DNA of 14,647 nucleotides from Thermoleophilia bacterium (GCA_025964465.1 JAOPYS010000250.1:1-14647); one strand, 5' to 3'. Positions 5,222-12,237 are shown, counted from the stretch's first letter. The notes: a model not told the origin generated them from the sequence alone. Numbers and translations: made by a program.

Positions 5222-7123
5222 TCAGGCGGCGAGCGACTCGACGTTCATGGAGCCGCCGCTGTCGAAGTCGACCTTGACGTTGGCACGGTCGGCCACGAAC
5301 CGGTGGGTGTACCCGGGGCCCGAGACGACGGTGCCGGCGTGGGCGTGGTCGGCCTCGAGGCTCGCGCCCTTGCCCAGCTGCACGTGCGTCTTGGCGCCGG
5401 CCGGAGACCCGACCTCGCGCACGTGGACGCGACCGTGGCTCAGGATCGAGCCGCCGCGCAGGACCGCGTCGTACTGCCGGGCGACGAGGCCGTTCCACGC
5501 CACGATCCGCGAGTTGAAGATGCCCTTGCCGACGAGGGTGACCTCGCCGGTCGCCTCCGCCTCGCTCGCCTGCATGTAGCTCACCACGAGGTCGGCAGGC
5601 TCCTCGATCGCTCGCTTGACGTCGGCGGCCAGCGCCCCGATCTCGGTGAGGATCGCCACGAATTGGTCGGGTGTCAGTGCGATGTTGGCGGCGGTCGCGA
5701 GCATGCGGTGCCACCGCGCGGCGCGGTCGGCGGCCTCCGTGTGCGCGGGCCCCGCCTCCCGCAGGTCCTGCGCGACGGAGAGCAGGTCCGGCAGCACGCC
5801 GCGCTGCTTGCCCTCGAGCACGAGCTGGACCGAGAGCGCGTGTGACATGTCCTTGCCGGCCGCGGTGACGACGTCGCGCAGCTGCCGCGCCTGGGCCGAC
5901 ACTGTGCCGAGGGTTCGCGGCAGCTCCAGCACGCGGTCGGCGATCGTCGCGGCAACTGCGCGCTCGCCACCAGCGCGCAGGACGCTCGACATGATCGACC
6001 CGTCCACGCGCATCGACCCGCCGCTCTCGAGGCGCGCGCGGTCGACGTTGCCCTCGACCACCAGCTGGTCGCGTGCGACCACGCGACGGGCCTCGCCGAC
6101 GTCGCCCTCCACCCGCACGCTGCCGTTGAAGGCGATGTCGCCGGAGACGGCGTCCACCACCTCGAGCACGAGCTCGTGCCGCACCTCGACGCTGCCCTCC
6201 GAATCCATGTGCGGCGACCCGTCGACGGTGGCGACGGCCATGATCCCCTGGTCGTCCACGCTGACGCCCGAGCCCGGGCGGATGCGGACGTCGCGCGCGA
6301 CCGGCACGGTCAGCTCGCGGCCCGTCACGTCGCGTCCGGCGATGCCGTCGCGCTTGCGCACGCGGCGCAGCAGCGGCGTGTCCGCGAGCACGCCGACCGT
6401 GCGCATCGCGGCGAAGTCGACGAGCGGCTCGAGGTACCCGTTGCGCCCCTCGAAGGGCTCGGTGCCGACCGCGACGACGGCCTCGGCGGCACCCGGGACG
6501 ATCGCGGCTCGCACGGCGGCCTGGTCGATCCCGTGCACGACGCCTGCACGCTGCAGCTCCGCCATGGCGGCGGCGAGGTCAGGATCCGCGGGCTCGAGGC
6601 GCTCCTCGACGACCGTGAGCCGCAGGCGGGGAGCGGCGTCCGCCTCGACGATCGTGCGCGCGGTGCCGGGCTCGGGCACGACCCGCAGGGTCGCCTCCAT
6701 ACGGTCGCGGCTGACCTGCACGACGTACCGGTTGCGCGGCTCGGTGCGGACGGGTTCCACGCGCAGCGGCGCGGTCGGCAGGACGCGGCAGGTGGTGCCC
6801 TCCACCGGCTCGCCGAAGAGGGTCACGCGCACGTCGCCAGCTGCCCACGAGAGCTCGGCAGGACCCGCGCCGGGGCCGCGCGCGACGCGGACCACGCCGC
6901 CGACGACCTCGAGGTGCGCCCGGTCGTCGGGCGCGTCCTGCGCCGGTGGCGCATCGAGGTCGGGCGAGGTGTCCACGAGGGGCGACTCGGCACGCGCGAC
7001 ACGGAACTTGACCCCGATGGATGAATCGGCCACCGAACAGGCCATTCCTCGAAGTTCGTCGTATTCAGCCTGCGTGGAACGGACGTTCCGAACGGTAGGC
7101 AGGGTCGGGACGGAATTGCACAT
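5222..7123 (-). CDS. fapA: FapA/DUF342 family polymer-forming protein
   Basis: DUF342/FapA proteins are often encoded in flagellar or signalling clusters; they carry a beta-helical repeat region thought to assemble into polymers. In this 633-residue product a variable N-terminus is followed by VVQVSRDRMEATLRVVPEPG and ELQRAGVVHGIDQAAVRAAI, then VGTEPFEGRNGYLEPLVDF, all typical of the family. Next comes a Val/Gly-rich repeat part (GSVRVEGDVGEARRVVARDQLVVEGNVDRARLESGGSMRVDGSI), a helical coiled-coil-like stretch (about 395-510) and a second beta-repeat part to the end. The start is uncertain: ATG at 7123 is longest, but ATG at 7045 or GTG at 7033 would skip a segment with little family character and carrying a palindrome. 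It converges with the HD-GYP gene (58 bp gap) and diverges from the 7199 gene. Confidence 0.86.
   Translation of the reverse strand: MCNSVPTLPTVRNVRSTQAEYDELRGMACSVADSSIGVKFRVARAESPLVDTSPDLDAPPAQDAPDDRAHLEVVGGVVRVARGPGAGPAELSWAAGDVRVTLFGEPVEGTTCRVLPTAPLRVEPVRTEPRNRYVVQVSRDRMEATLRVVPEPGTARTIVEADAAPRLRLTVVEERLEPADPDLAAAMAELQRAGVVHGIDQAAVRAAIVPGAAEAVVAVGTEPFEGRNGYLEPLVDFAAMRTVGVLADTPLLRRVRKRDGIAGRDVTGRELTVPVARDVRIRPGSGVSVDDQGIMAVATVDGSPHMDSEGSVEVRHELVLEVVDAVSGDIAFNGSVRVEGDVGEARRVVARDQLVVEGNVDRARLESGGSMRVDGSIMSSVLRAGGERAVAATIADRVLELPRTLGTVSAQARQLRDVVTAAGKDMSHALSVQLVLEGKQRGVLPDLLSVAQDLREAGPAHTEAADRAARWHRMLATAANIALTPDQFVAILTEIGALAADVKRAIEEPADLVVSYMQASEAEATGEVTLVGKGIFNSRIVAWNGLVARQYDAVLRGGSILSHGRVHVREVGSPAGAKTHVQLGKGASLEADHAHAGTVVSGPGYTHRFVADRANVKVDFDSGGSMNVESLAA
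7076..7093. promoter_or_regulatory. Overlapping palindromes near the fapA start
   Basis: GGAAC and GTTCC arms with a 4-nt centre (7076-7089) overlap GTTC-C-GAAC (7085-7093). If fapA begins at 7045 or 7033 this lies just upstream of the gene, at an operator-like position; if it begins at 7123 it is within codons 11-16. No known regulator is assigned. Confidence 0.3.
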
Positions 7124-7143
7124 CGTGGTGGTCGCTCAAGACG

Positions 7144-7170
7144 TCAACAATCCCGCCCCGTGGGCCGATA
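7144..7170 (+). promoter_or_regulatory. Sigma-28 (FliA/SigD)-like promoter for the 7199-8014 genes
   Basis: TCAA (7144-7147), a 16-nt spacer, then GCCGATAC (7164-7171). This is the best match in the window to the flagellar sigma-28 consensus. The predicted start site is near 7178, about 20 nt before the ATG at 7199, with a good ribosome binding site in between. It lies in the divergent intergenic space with fapA. Confidence 0.68.
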
Positions 7171-7198
7171 CCCGGGAAAGTGACCCTGGGAGGGACAC

Positions 7199-7465
7199 AT
7201 GCGGGACGCATCGTGCCGTAGGGAGGACATCATCGCCGCGTTCGAGGACCTGTGCCGCCGACTCGAGGATCGCCGCAGCTCGCTGTGGTCGTCCTACGGT
7301 GTCGCGACACGAGACCTCGCACGTCGCGAGTACACCGATGTCGAAGGTGAGTGTTGGCACGTCCTGGAGGCCGGCCTGGCCGGTGTCGAGGCCGAACGCC
7401 GGATGCTCCAGCGCGACTATGAGCAGCGCATGGCGATGCTCGACGAAGAGGGAGCAGTGGCGTAG
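7199..7465 (+). CDS. Small helical protein in a predicted sigma-28 transcript
   Basis: I do not recognise the family. The 88-residue product is highly charged and predicted helical: EDIIAAFEDLCRRLEDRRSSLWSSYG, then a C-terminal amphipathic stretch AGVEAERRMLQRDYEQRMAMLDEEG. It has two Cys in the N-terminal half and one in the middle, no signal peptide and no membrane segment. The ribosome binding site GGGAGGG lies 4 nt before the ATG. Size, helical content and the sigma-28-like promoter are those of a flagellar export chaperone (FlgN/FliT-like) or a small motility accessory protein, but this is inference only. The next gene starts 3 nt after its stop, so the two are surely co-transcribed. Confidence 0.7.
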   Translation: MRDASCRREDIIAAFEDLCRRLEDRRSSLWSSYGVATRDLARREYTDVEGECWHVLEAGLAGVEAERRMLQRDYEQRMAMLDEEGAVA

Positions 7466-7468
7466 CGG

Positions 7469-8014
7469 ATGGGTGCCGAGGAACACGACATCGTCGCACG
7501 CGTCTCGCGTGCGGACATCCGCAGCTCGACGGGGGCGCTCGCCGCGCACCTCGCGCAGGCGTGCGGGCACGTGCTCCTCGACTCGCGGGTCATCCAGCAG
7601 GGCTATCGCTTCCATGCGGAGCTCGGTGACGAGATCCCGGCGTTCTTCAACCGTCGCATGTCGACGGGGAGCACCAACATCGCCGTGACGCTGCAGGCCG
7701 GGTTCGACCCGGAAGCCGAGGCTCGGATCCGCGGACCGTTCACGGGCCACGACAACTGGTCGACCGATCCGTTCGCCGACTGTCGTTCCACGGCGGACGC
7801 GCGCGCCGTGATCGAGGCCGACGACTACCACGCCTCGATCTGGCTGGCCCGGATCACGGTGGGCTTCGACCTGCTCGAGGTCGGGGACGTCGCCGAACCG
7901 CTCTTCCTCGCCAAGCACCCGAACGAGTTCCGCCTGATCGCCGAGGAGCTCGTCTCGCTCGGTGTCGTGCAGGGACACGCCTGCCCCGTCTGCCGCGAGG
8001 ACGACGGGAACTAG
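7469..8014 (+). CDS. Hypothetical protein with a C-terminal CPVC pair, in an operon with the 7199 gene
   Basis: The family is not recognised. The 181-residue product has a helical N-terminal part (TGALAAHLAQACGHVLLDSRVIQQGYRFHAELGDEIP), a middle with FTGHDNWSTDPFADCRST, and a C-terminal half (DDYHASIWLARITVGFDLLEVGDVAEPLFLAKHPNEFRLIAEELVSLG) that looks alpha/beta. It ends GHACPVCREDDGN: a CxxC pair with a nearby His that could bind a metal or form a redox pair. No signal peptide or membrane segment is visible. It begins 3 nt after the upstream stop and shares the sigma-28-like promoter. No strong ribosome binding site is seen close to the ATG, so translation may be coupled. Confidence 0.7.
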   Translation: MGAEEHDIVARVSRADIRSSTGALAAHLAQACGHVLLDSRVIQQGYRFHAELGDEIPAFFNRRMSTGSTNIAVTLQAGFDPEAEARIRGPFTGHDNWSTDPFADCRSTADARAVIEADDYHASIWLARITVGFDLLEVGDVAEPLFLAKHPNEFRLIAEELVSLGVVQGHACPVCREDDGN

Positions 8015-8071
8015 GACGGCGTCGAGGCCCGCGGGGGTTGACCCGCCGGGCAGGGGGGAACGGGAACCAGC

Positions 8072-8896
8072 ATGTGCGGCATCGCCGGATTCAGCCTCGC
8101 CCCCTCGAGCACGATCGATCCCGGTCGCGCGAGCCGTGTGCTGCTCGCCTCGGTGGCCGAGCGCGGCGCCGACGCGGCGGGCTGCGCCTACGAGGACCCG
8201 GCTGCCGGGCTCGTCGTGGAGAAGCAGCCGGGTGGCGCGAGCCGTTTCCTCGAGGTCGTGCAGGTGCCGAACGACATCCGGCTGCTGCTGCTGCACGTGC
8301 GCGACTTCACCAAGGGCCGCCCCTCGCTCATGGCGAACAACCACCCGATCCGCCACGGTGAGGTGGTGGGCGTGCACAACGGCAAGATCGCGAACGACGA
8401 CGCGATATTCCTCGACCTCGGACGGACCCGGTTCGAGCCGGGCATGACCGTCGACAGCGAGGCGATCTTCGCGGCGCTCGACGTCGCCGACGGCGACCAC
8501 GCCGCGGCGCTCGAGCGGCTGACCGGTTCGCTCGCGTGCGGCTGGTTCGACGATCGCCGCCCAGGGCGCGTCTTCCTGGCGCGCGGCTACGGACGCCCGC
8601 TGTGGACCGGGGCCACGCGTCGTGGCGACGCGGTGCTGTGGGCCTCGACGCTCGAGGCGCTCGAGGTGGCGGAGGACTTCCTCGGCGTGCAGCTGCACAA
8701 GCGGCCGGTACGCCCGGGCACGATCCTCGAGGTCGCCGACGGCGCCATCGTCTCGCGCAGCCGGTTCCAGGCCGATCGCCGCGCGACGTGGCTGCTCAAC
8801 CCCGTCGCCTCGCCCGAGGAGAAGCGCATCGCGATGGCGCGCCTCGACGAGACCCGTGACGAGCTGCGCGGCGAAGACGGCGCGCGTACCGCCTGA
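8072..8896 (+). CDS. Stand-alone class II glutamine amidotransferase (Ntn hydrolase glutaminase)
   Basis: The 274-residue product begins MCGIAGF, so Cys2 becomes the N-terminal nucleophile after Met removal, as in GlmS, PurF and AsnB glutaminase domains, which release ammonia from glutamine. Further matches are ERGADAAG, HVRDFTKG, NNHPIRHGEVVGVHNGKIAND (oxyanion-hole Asn-Gly) and TVDSEAIF. No synthase domain follows and no synthase gene is adjacent, so the ammonia acceptor is unknown. It lies 24 nt before a GTG-started glycosyltransferase, which may hint at a sugar-modifying role. A G-rich stretch about 15 nt before the ATG is the likely ribosome binding region. A GC hairpin (8030-8055) in the short gap upstream might end the previous transcript. 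Confidence 0.88.
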   Translation: MCGIAGFSLAPSSTIDPGRASRVLLASVAERGADAAGCAYEDPAAGLVVEKQPGGASRFLEVVQVPNDIRLLLLHVRDFTKGRPSLMANNHPIRHGEVVGVHNGKIANDDAIFLDLGRTRFEPGMTVDSEAIFAALDVADGDHAAALERLTGSLACGWFDDRRPGRVFLARGYGRPLWTGATRRGDAVLWASTLEALEVAEDFLGVQLHKRPVRPGTILEVADGAIVSRSRFQADRRATWLLNPVASPEEKRIAMARLDETRDELRGEDGARTA

Positions 8897-8908
8897 CGAG
8901 GCGCCCGG

Positions 8909-8914
8909 TAGGGT
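8909..8914 (+). promoter_or_regulatory. -10 box for a leaderless glycosyltransferase transcript
   Basis: TAGGGT lies 6 nt before the GTG at 8921, the same geometry as the TAGGCT boxes before the HD-GYP and murT genes. No good -35 is seen. The same bases also give a weak Shine-Dalgarno match, so the site may serve translation instead. Confidence 0.4.
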
Positions 8915-8920
8915 CGCGCG

Positions 8921-10273
8921 GTGCGCGTCCTGCTCGTCAGCTACTACTTCCCCCCGGCCGGTGGCGGCGGCGTGCAGCGCGTGCTGGGATGGTGTCGACA
9001 CCTCCCCTCGGCCGGCGTCGAGGTGACGGTCGTCGCGCCGCGCGAGCCGCACTGGGTGGACCAGGACACCACGCTGGTCGTGCCGGGTGACGTGCAGGTG
9101 CTGCGCACCGACGACCCGTCCCCGGCGGCGGTCATCCCGCGCGCCGCGCTGGCCGACGTCTCGGGCGCGCGACGGATCGCACGACGCATCGCCCTGCAGC
9201 CGCGCCGGTTCGCGGTGCCCGACATCCACCGGGGGTGGCGGCGCCCGGCGGTGCGCGCCGTGCTCGAGGAGGCGCGGCGACGAGCCGCTGCCGGCGACCC
9301 GGGTTGGGACGTCGTGGTCTCCTCCTCCCCGCCGGAGACCGCGCACCTGGTCGCGCACGACGTGGCTCGCGCACTCGGCATCCCGTGGGTCGCGGACTTC
9401 CGCGACTCGTGGCTCGACCTGCCGCACCTGCGGATGGGCAGCCCGGCAGTGCGGCTCAAGCACGCCGCCAACCGACGGCTCGCCACGCGCGTGCTGGCGC
9501 GCGCGAGCGCAGCGACGACCGTGTCGCAGCCGCTCGCCGACGACCTGCGCCGTCGCCATCCGGCGCTGGCCGTGACGGTGATCGAGAACGGTGTCGAGGT
9601 GGACGCGGTCGGGCGCGCCGCGACGCGGGCCGATGGTTTTCGCGACGTCGGGCGCTTCGTCGTGACGTACACGGGCAACTTCTTCGGCCTGCAGTCCGCG
9701 GCCAGCTTCCTGGACGCCGTGGAACGTGCACTGACGCAGGAGCCCTCGCTCGAGCACGACCTGCTCGTGCGGTTCGTGGGTGGGCTCAAGCCGGCGGAGC
9801 TGGCGCGCGTCACCGGCCCCCTGGCCGGTCGCGGGGTGGCGGAGCACGTCGAGTTCCTCCGGCACGACGACGTGCTCGCCCAGCAGCGGGCCTCGGACCT
9901 GCTGCTGCTCTACGTGGCCCCGGGGACGGGCAGCGCGGGCGTGTACACCGGCAAGGTCTTCGAGTACGTCGCCGCGCGCCGCCCCGTGCTCGCGCTGGTG
10001 CCCGGAGACAACGTCGCGGGCGAGCTGCTCACGCGTGCCGGGTCGGTCGAGGCTGGCGGCGGCACGCGGGTGGACCCGGACGACGTGGACGCCATCTCCT
10101 CCGCCCTGGTCGCCGCGTGGCGGGCGTGGCGCGATGCCGACGGGCCCGCGGGTGGTCGCACGCCGGACATCGCTGTGCCGGACGACGTGCTGCGTTCGAT
10201 CGACCGCGCAGACGGCGCGCGTCGCCTCGCAGACGTGCTACGCGACGTTGCAGCCGGCAGCACTTCGATATAG
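8921..10273 (+). CDS. GT4-like glycosyltransferase
   Basis: A retaining GT-B fold glycosyltransferase that would transfer a sugar from a nucleotide donor to a cell-surface or secreted acceptor. The 450-residue product starts with the family N-terminus MRVLLVSYYFPPAGGGGVQRV. The N-terminal Rossmann half includes DVVVSSSPPETAHLVAHDVARALGIPWVADFRDSW and the linker TTVSQPLADDLRRRHP. The C-terminal donor half has FVVTYTGNFFGLQSAASFLDAV and VYTGKVFEYVAARRPVLALVPGDN, the GT4 donor-binding region. No membrane segment is visible, so it acts on the cytoplasmic side. The GTG start follows a TAGGGT box, 24 nt after the glutaminase stop. Its true sugar and acceptor cannot be read from sequence. Confidence 0.9.
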   Translation: MRVLLVSYYFPPAGGGGVQRVLGWCRHLPSAGVEVTVVAPREPHWVDQDTTLVVPGDVQVLRTDDPSPAAVIPRAALADVSGARRIARRIALQPRRFAVPDIHRGWRRPAVRAVLEEARRRAAAGDPGWDVVVSSSPPETAHLVAHDVARALGIPWVADFRDSWLDLPHLRMGSPAVRLKHAANRRLATRVLARASAATTVSQPLADDLRRRHPALAVTVIENGVEVDAVGRAATRADGFRDVGRFVVTYTGNFFGLQSAASFLDAVERALTQEPSLEHDLLVRFVGGLKPAELARVTGPLAGRGVAEHVEFLRHDDVLAQQRASDLLLLYVAPGTGSAGVYTGKVFEYVAARRPVLALVPGDNVAGELLTRAGSVEAGGGTRVDPDDVDAISSALVAAWRAWRDADGPAGGRTPDIAVPDDVLRSIDRADGARRLADVLRDVAAGSTSI

Positions 10274-10292
10274 CAAGTTGCACGATGTGCAA
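10273..10292 (+). promoter_or_regulatory. GCAAGTTG motif fused to a TTGCAC/GTGCAA palindrome
   Basis: GCAAGTTG (10273-10280) overlaps a perfect palindrome TTGCAC-GAT-GTGCAA (10278-10292), 48-67 nt before the ATG at 10340. The same 8-mer occurs at 12095-12102 and, inverted, at 12170-12177, both in the intergenic region upstream of the DNA-binding repeat gene. It is probably an operator for the 10340 gene. A possible -35/-10 pair (TTGCAG, 17 nt, TAGCAA) overlaps it. Confidence 0.42.
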
Positions 10293-10339
10293 AGTCCGTG
10301 CCGACACCCGTCCTGCACCCGACGGCAGGAGGCCACGGC

Positions 10340-11182
10340 ATGACACCGACGACGACCACGTCCACAGGGATCACGATCCGGACGAACAGCGACGGGCAGC
10401 GAGCGATCGCGGTGCGGACGGCCACGACGGTGCGCACGGGGCCCGACTTCCGCGAACGGCTCGCCGCCGCGTGCGCGCCGCCCGCGGCGAGCGCACCGAC
10501 CTCGGCGCCCGCGACTGACACTGCCGGCTCCCGCTCGACGAGCGACCTCCTCGCACAGCTGCGCGACCTCCTCCAGCAGCTCATGGATCGGCTCGACGAG
10601 TTGGGCCACCGTGCGACGGCGCGACCCGGACTCGGTCACGCGTCGTGTGTCAGTCGCCACGCCGCGCCCACGCGGGCTCCGGCCGCGACAGCTCCGACCC
10701 AGTCGGCCCCCTCCGCCATCGACTGCCACGCTGCGCCGCGCTCCGCTCCACCCAGCCGCGTGTTCGAGGTGCACGACGCTGCGGACCCCACGGCAGTCAC
10801 GGGGCACCGACTGCGTGTCAGCGGAGGCATCGCACTCGAGCCCGTGACGGAGGGCGCCAAGCTCGACGAGGGCATCCGGCGCATCGACGGGTTCCTGCAC
10901 CAGGTCAGCGAGCACGTCAGGAACGGCGGCACCTTCACGGACGAGCAGCTCGGGAAGATCGCGGACGAGGCGACCGCCCTCTACCGAGAGGCGATCCGCC
11001 CGACCACGGGCGCGTCGGACGTGGGCGACTACTCCTCCCCCGGGCGCGACGGCGTGCTGGACCTCGGCTCCTCGACGAGCTCGATCGCGATCCAGGCGAG
11101 CTTGTCGAGCCTGTCGAGTGCGATCGCGACCCCAGCTCCCACGGCGGCACCGACCCCGGCACCCGTCGCCATCGCGGCGTAG
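10340..11182 (+). CDS. Hypothetical Thr/Ala/Pro-rich protein
   Basis: I do not recognise a family. From the ATG at 10340 the product is 280 residues. A Thr-rich start is followed by DFRERLAAAC, a helix SDLLAQLRDLLQQLMDRLDELGHRA (about 70-92), and a long Ala/Pro/Ser-rich linker. A better-structured part (RVFEVHDAADPTAVTGHRLRVSGGIALEPVTEGAKLDEGIRRIDGFLHQVSEHV, about 143-197) comes next, then a Ser/Ala/Pro/Thr-rich tail. There is no signal peptide or membrane segment. AGGAGG lies 8 nt before the ATG, which decides the start over a GTG at 10298. It follows the glycosyltransferase by 66 bp and converges on the DNA-binding repeat gene. Such low-complexity, Cys-poor composition would suit an exported or flagellar-associated protein, but this is a guess. 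Confidence 0.72.
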   Translation: MTPTTTTSTGITIRTNSDGQRAIAVRTATTVRTGPDFRERLAAACAPPAASAPTSAPATDTAGSRSTSDLLAQLRDLLQQLMDRLDELGHRATARPGLGHASCVSRHAAPTRAPAATAPTQSAPSAIDCHAAPRSAPPSRVFEVHDAADPTAVTGHRLRVSGGIALEPVTEGAKLDEGIRRIDGFLHQVSEHVRNGGTFTDEQLGKIADEATALYREAIRPTTGASDVGDYSSPGRDGVLDLGSSTSSIAIQASLSSLSSAIATPAPTAAPTPAPVAIAA

Positions 11183-11214
11183 GGCGCGACCGCGTACGTG
11201 CACCCCGGACGCAG

Positions 11215-11242
11215 CGCGGCCCCACCCGAAGGCGAGGCCGCG
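11215..11242. terminator. Hairpin between converging genes
   Basis: Perfect 7-bp arms CGCGGCC (11215-11221) and GGCCGCG (11236-11242) enclose a 14-nt loop, 33 nt after the stop of the 10340 gene. It could end transcription in both directions; there is no T tract. Confidence 0.4.
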
Positions 11243-11257
11243 TGACGATCCGTGCTG

Positions 11258-11277
11258 TGCCGAGGTGCTACTCGGCA
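11258..11277. terminator. Hairpin overlapping the stop of the DNA-binding repeat gene
   Basis: Perfect 7-bp arms TGCCGAG (11258-11264) and CTCGGCA (11271-11277) with a 6-nt loop. The loop contains part of the minus-strand stop codon (TAG at 11270-11268). Together with 11215-11242 it forms a two-hairpin barrier between the converging genes. Confidence 0.4.
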
Positions 11278-11984
11278 GGCGTGAGCGCGTGCTCCTCGAG
11301 CTCGATCAGCTCGCCCTCTTCGCCGATGCCGATGCCGCGCTCGGCGAGCCGCTCGCGGATGAGGAACTGGAAGGTCGACCACGCACCACGGCGCGCGTCG
11401 AACATGCGGTAGACCTGCCACTCGGTCAGCATGTTCATGTCGGTCTTGCGAGCCGCGGCCCAGTCGCTGAACTTCGGCAGGCGACCAGTACGGATGGCGA
11501 GGAAGACGCCCTGGTCGATGGCGCGCTCGAGGCGCTCCTCGCCGATGGCGACGTCGAAGCCGGCTTCCTTGAGCGCGTTGTTGAGCGACCCGAAGGTGTG
11601 CCAGTAGAGGCTCTTGGAGGGCATCGTCCCCTTGCGGGCCTCGATGTCCTTGGCGGTCGGCACGCGGCCGAGCTCTTCGCCCAGGCGACGCAGCAGCATG
11701 AGCAGCTCGTCGCGGCTGGCGAAGCGGCGCGGCACGAGGCCGGCCTTGCGCTTGGCGGCGTTCCACGAGCCGAAGTGCTCGATCACCGTCTGCGGGTGGA
11801 CCGTCGTCTCGGGGTCCGCCTCGAACTCGCGCATGGTGGGCGACTTGCCGATGCGGCGGGCGCACTCGGTCAGCTCGCGCAGGATGTGCTCGTCGCTGTA
11901 TCGCTTGCGCATCCCCTGCTGGAACTGCTTGAGCCGTTCCGGGTCGATGCTGTCGATCACGCGGTAGATCGTCTTGTTGCGCAT
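11268..11984 (-). CDS. Homing-endonuclease-associated repeat protein without a nuclease domain
   Basis: The 238-residue product holds two clear homing-endonuclease-associated repeats (HNH_repeat type), about residues 31-83 (ILRELTECARRIGKSPTMREF ... HFGSWNAAKRKAGL) and 91-143 (LLMLLRRLGEELGRVPTAKDI ... TFGSLNNALKEAGF), plus a degenerate third (about 150-213, with GRLPKFSDW and RRGAWSTFQF). These repeats are small helical DNA-binding modules. No HNH, LAGLIDADG or GIY-YIG catalytic motif is present, so a DNA-binding or regulatory role is likelier than homing. The start ATG at 11984 has AGGA about 8 nt upstream. The gene has a long leader region full of inverted repeats carrying CTTGC/GCAAG, which could be its own binding sites. 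Confidence 0.85.
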   Translation of the reverse strand: MRNKTIYRVIDSIDPERLKQFQQGMRKRYSDEHILRELTECARRIGKSPTMREFEADPETTVHPQTVIEHFGSWNAAKRKAGLVPRRFASRDELLMLLRRLGEELGRVPTAKDIEARKGTMPSKSLYWHTFGSLNNALKEAGFDVAIGEERLERAIDQGVFLAIRTGRLPKFSDWAAARKTDMNMLTEWQVYRMFDARRGAWSTFQFLIRERLAERGIGIGEEGELIELEEHALTPAE

Positions 11985-12061
11985 GTGCGTCCTGGCCTCC
12001 GGCCGACTGGCGCATCCACGGGTGTGGGCGCGCCGGGTCGTCGCTGGTGGTCGTCTCGGTC

Positions 12062-12099
12062 CTTGCTGCACGCGGAGCATTCCGACGTCGTGCAGCAAG
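12062..12099. repeat. 11-bp perfect inverted repeat in the leader of the DNA-binding repeat gene
   Basis: CTTGCTGCACG (12062-12072) and CGTGCAGCAAG (12089-12099) are perfect reverse complements around a 16-bp centre, which itself contains CGGA-GCAT-TCCG. It lies 78-115 nt upstream of the ATG at 11984. It could be a protein-binding dyad or a leader hairpin. The right arm runs into a GCAAGTTG motif. Confidence 0.7.
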
Positions 12100-12167
12100 T
12101 TGACGTGTCGGAGTGGATGTCCCACTCGCTGACTTGCGTCAAACCTCACCGCGCACCTGATACGTCG

Positions 12168-12178
12168 GGCAACTTGCC
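12168..12178. promoter_or_regulatory. GGCAAGTTGCC operator-like palindrome
   Basis: Arms GGCAA/TTGCC surround one central base. On the minus strand it reads GCAAGTTGCCCGACG, which matches the 10273 site (GCAAGTTGCACGATG) at 13 of 15 positions. This supports a shared regulator for the gene at 10340 and the gene at 11268-11984. Confidence 0.45.
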
Positions 12179-12237
12179 TGCCCTGTCGGGTCCACGCTAC
12201 CACGGAAAACGATTTGCAAGCAATAGCGAATACCGAC

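Noticed and set aside
7024..7030. Another sigma-28 -10 element (GCCGATT, minus) inside the fapA start region
   Set aside because: No TCAA/TAAA at 15-16 nt upstream, and it lies within the fapA coding sequence for all likely starts.
7136..9865. Very long minus-strand open frame (about 909 codons)
   Set aside because: It lies antisense to four genes with clear domains or good starts, has no recognisable domain, and is His/Arg/Val-rich as expected for a shadow frame in high-GC DNA.
10300..10306. GCCGACA as a sigma-28 -10 for the 10340 gene
   Set aside because: The nearest GCAA is 23 nt upstream, too far, and the T of GCCGAT is missing.
11268..11984. Active homing endonuclease or mobile intron
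   Set aside because: Only DNA-binding repeats are present; no HNH, LAGLIDADG or GIY-YIG motif, and neighbouring genes are not interrupted.
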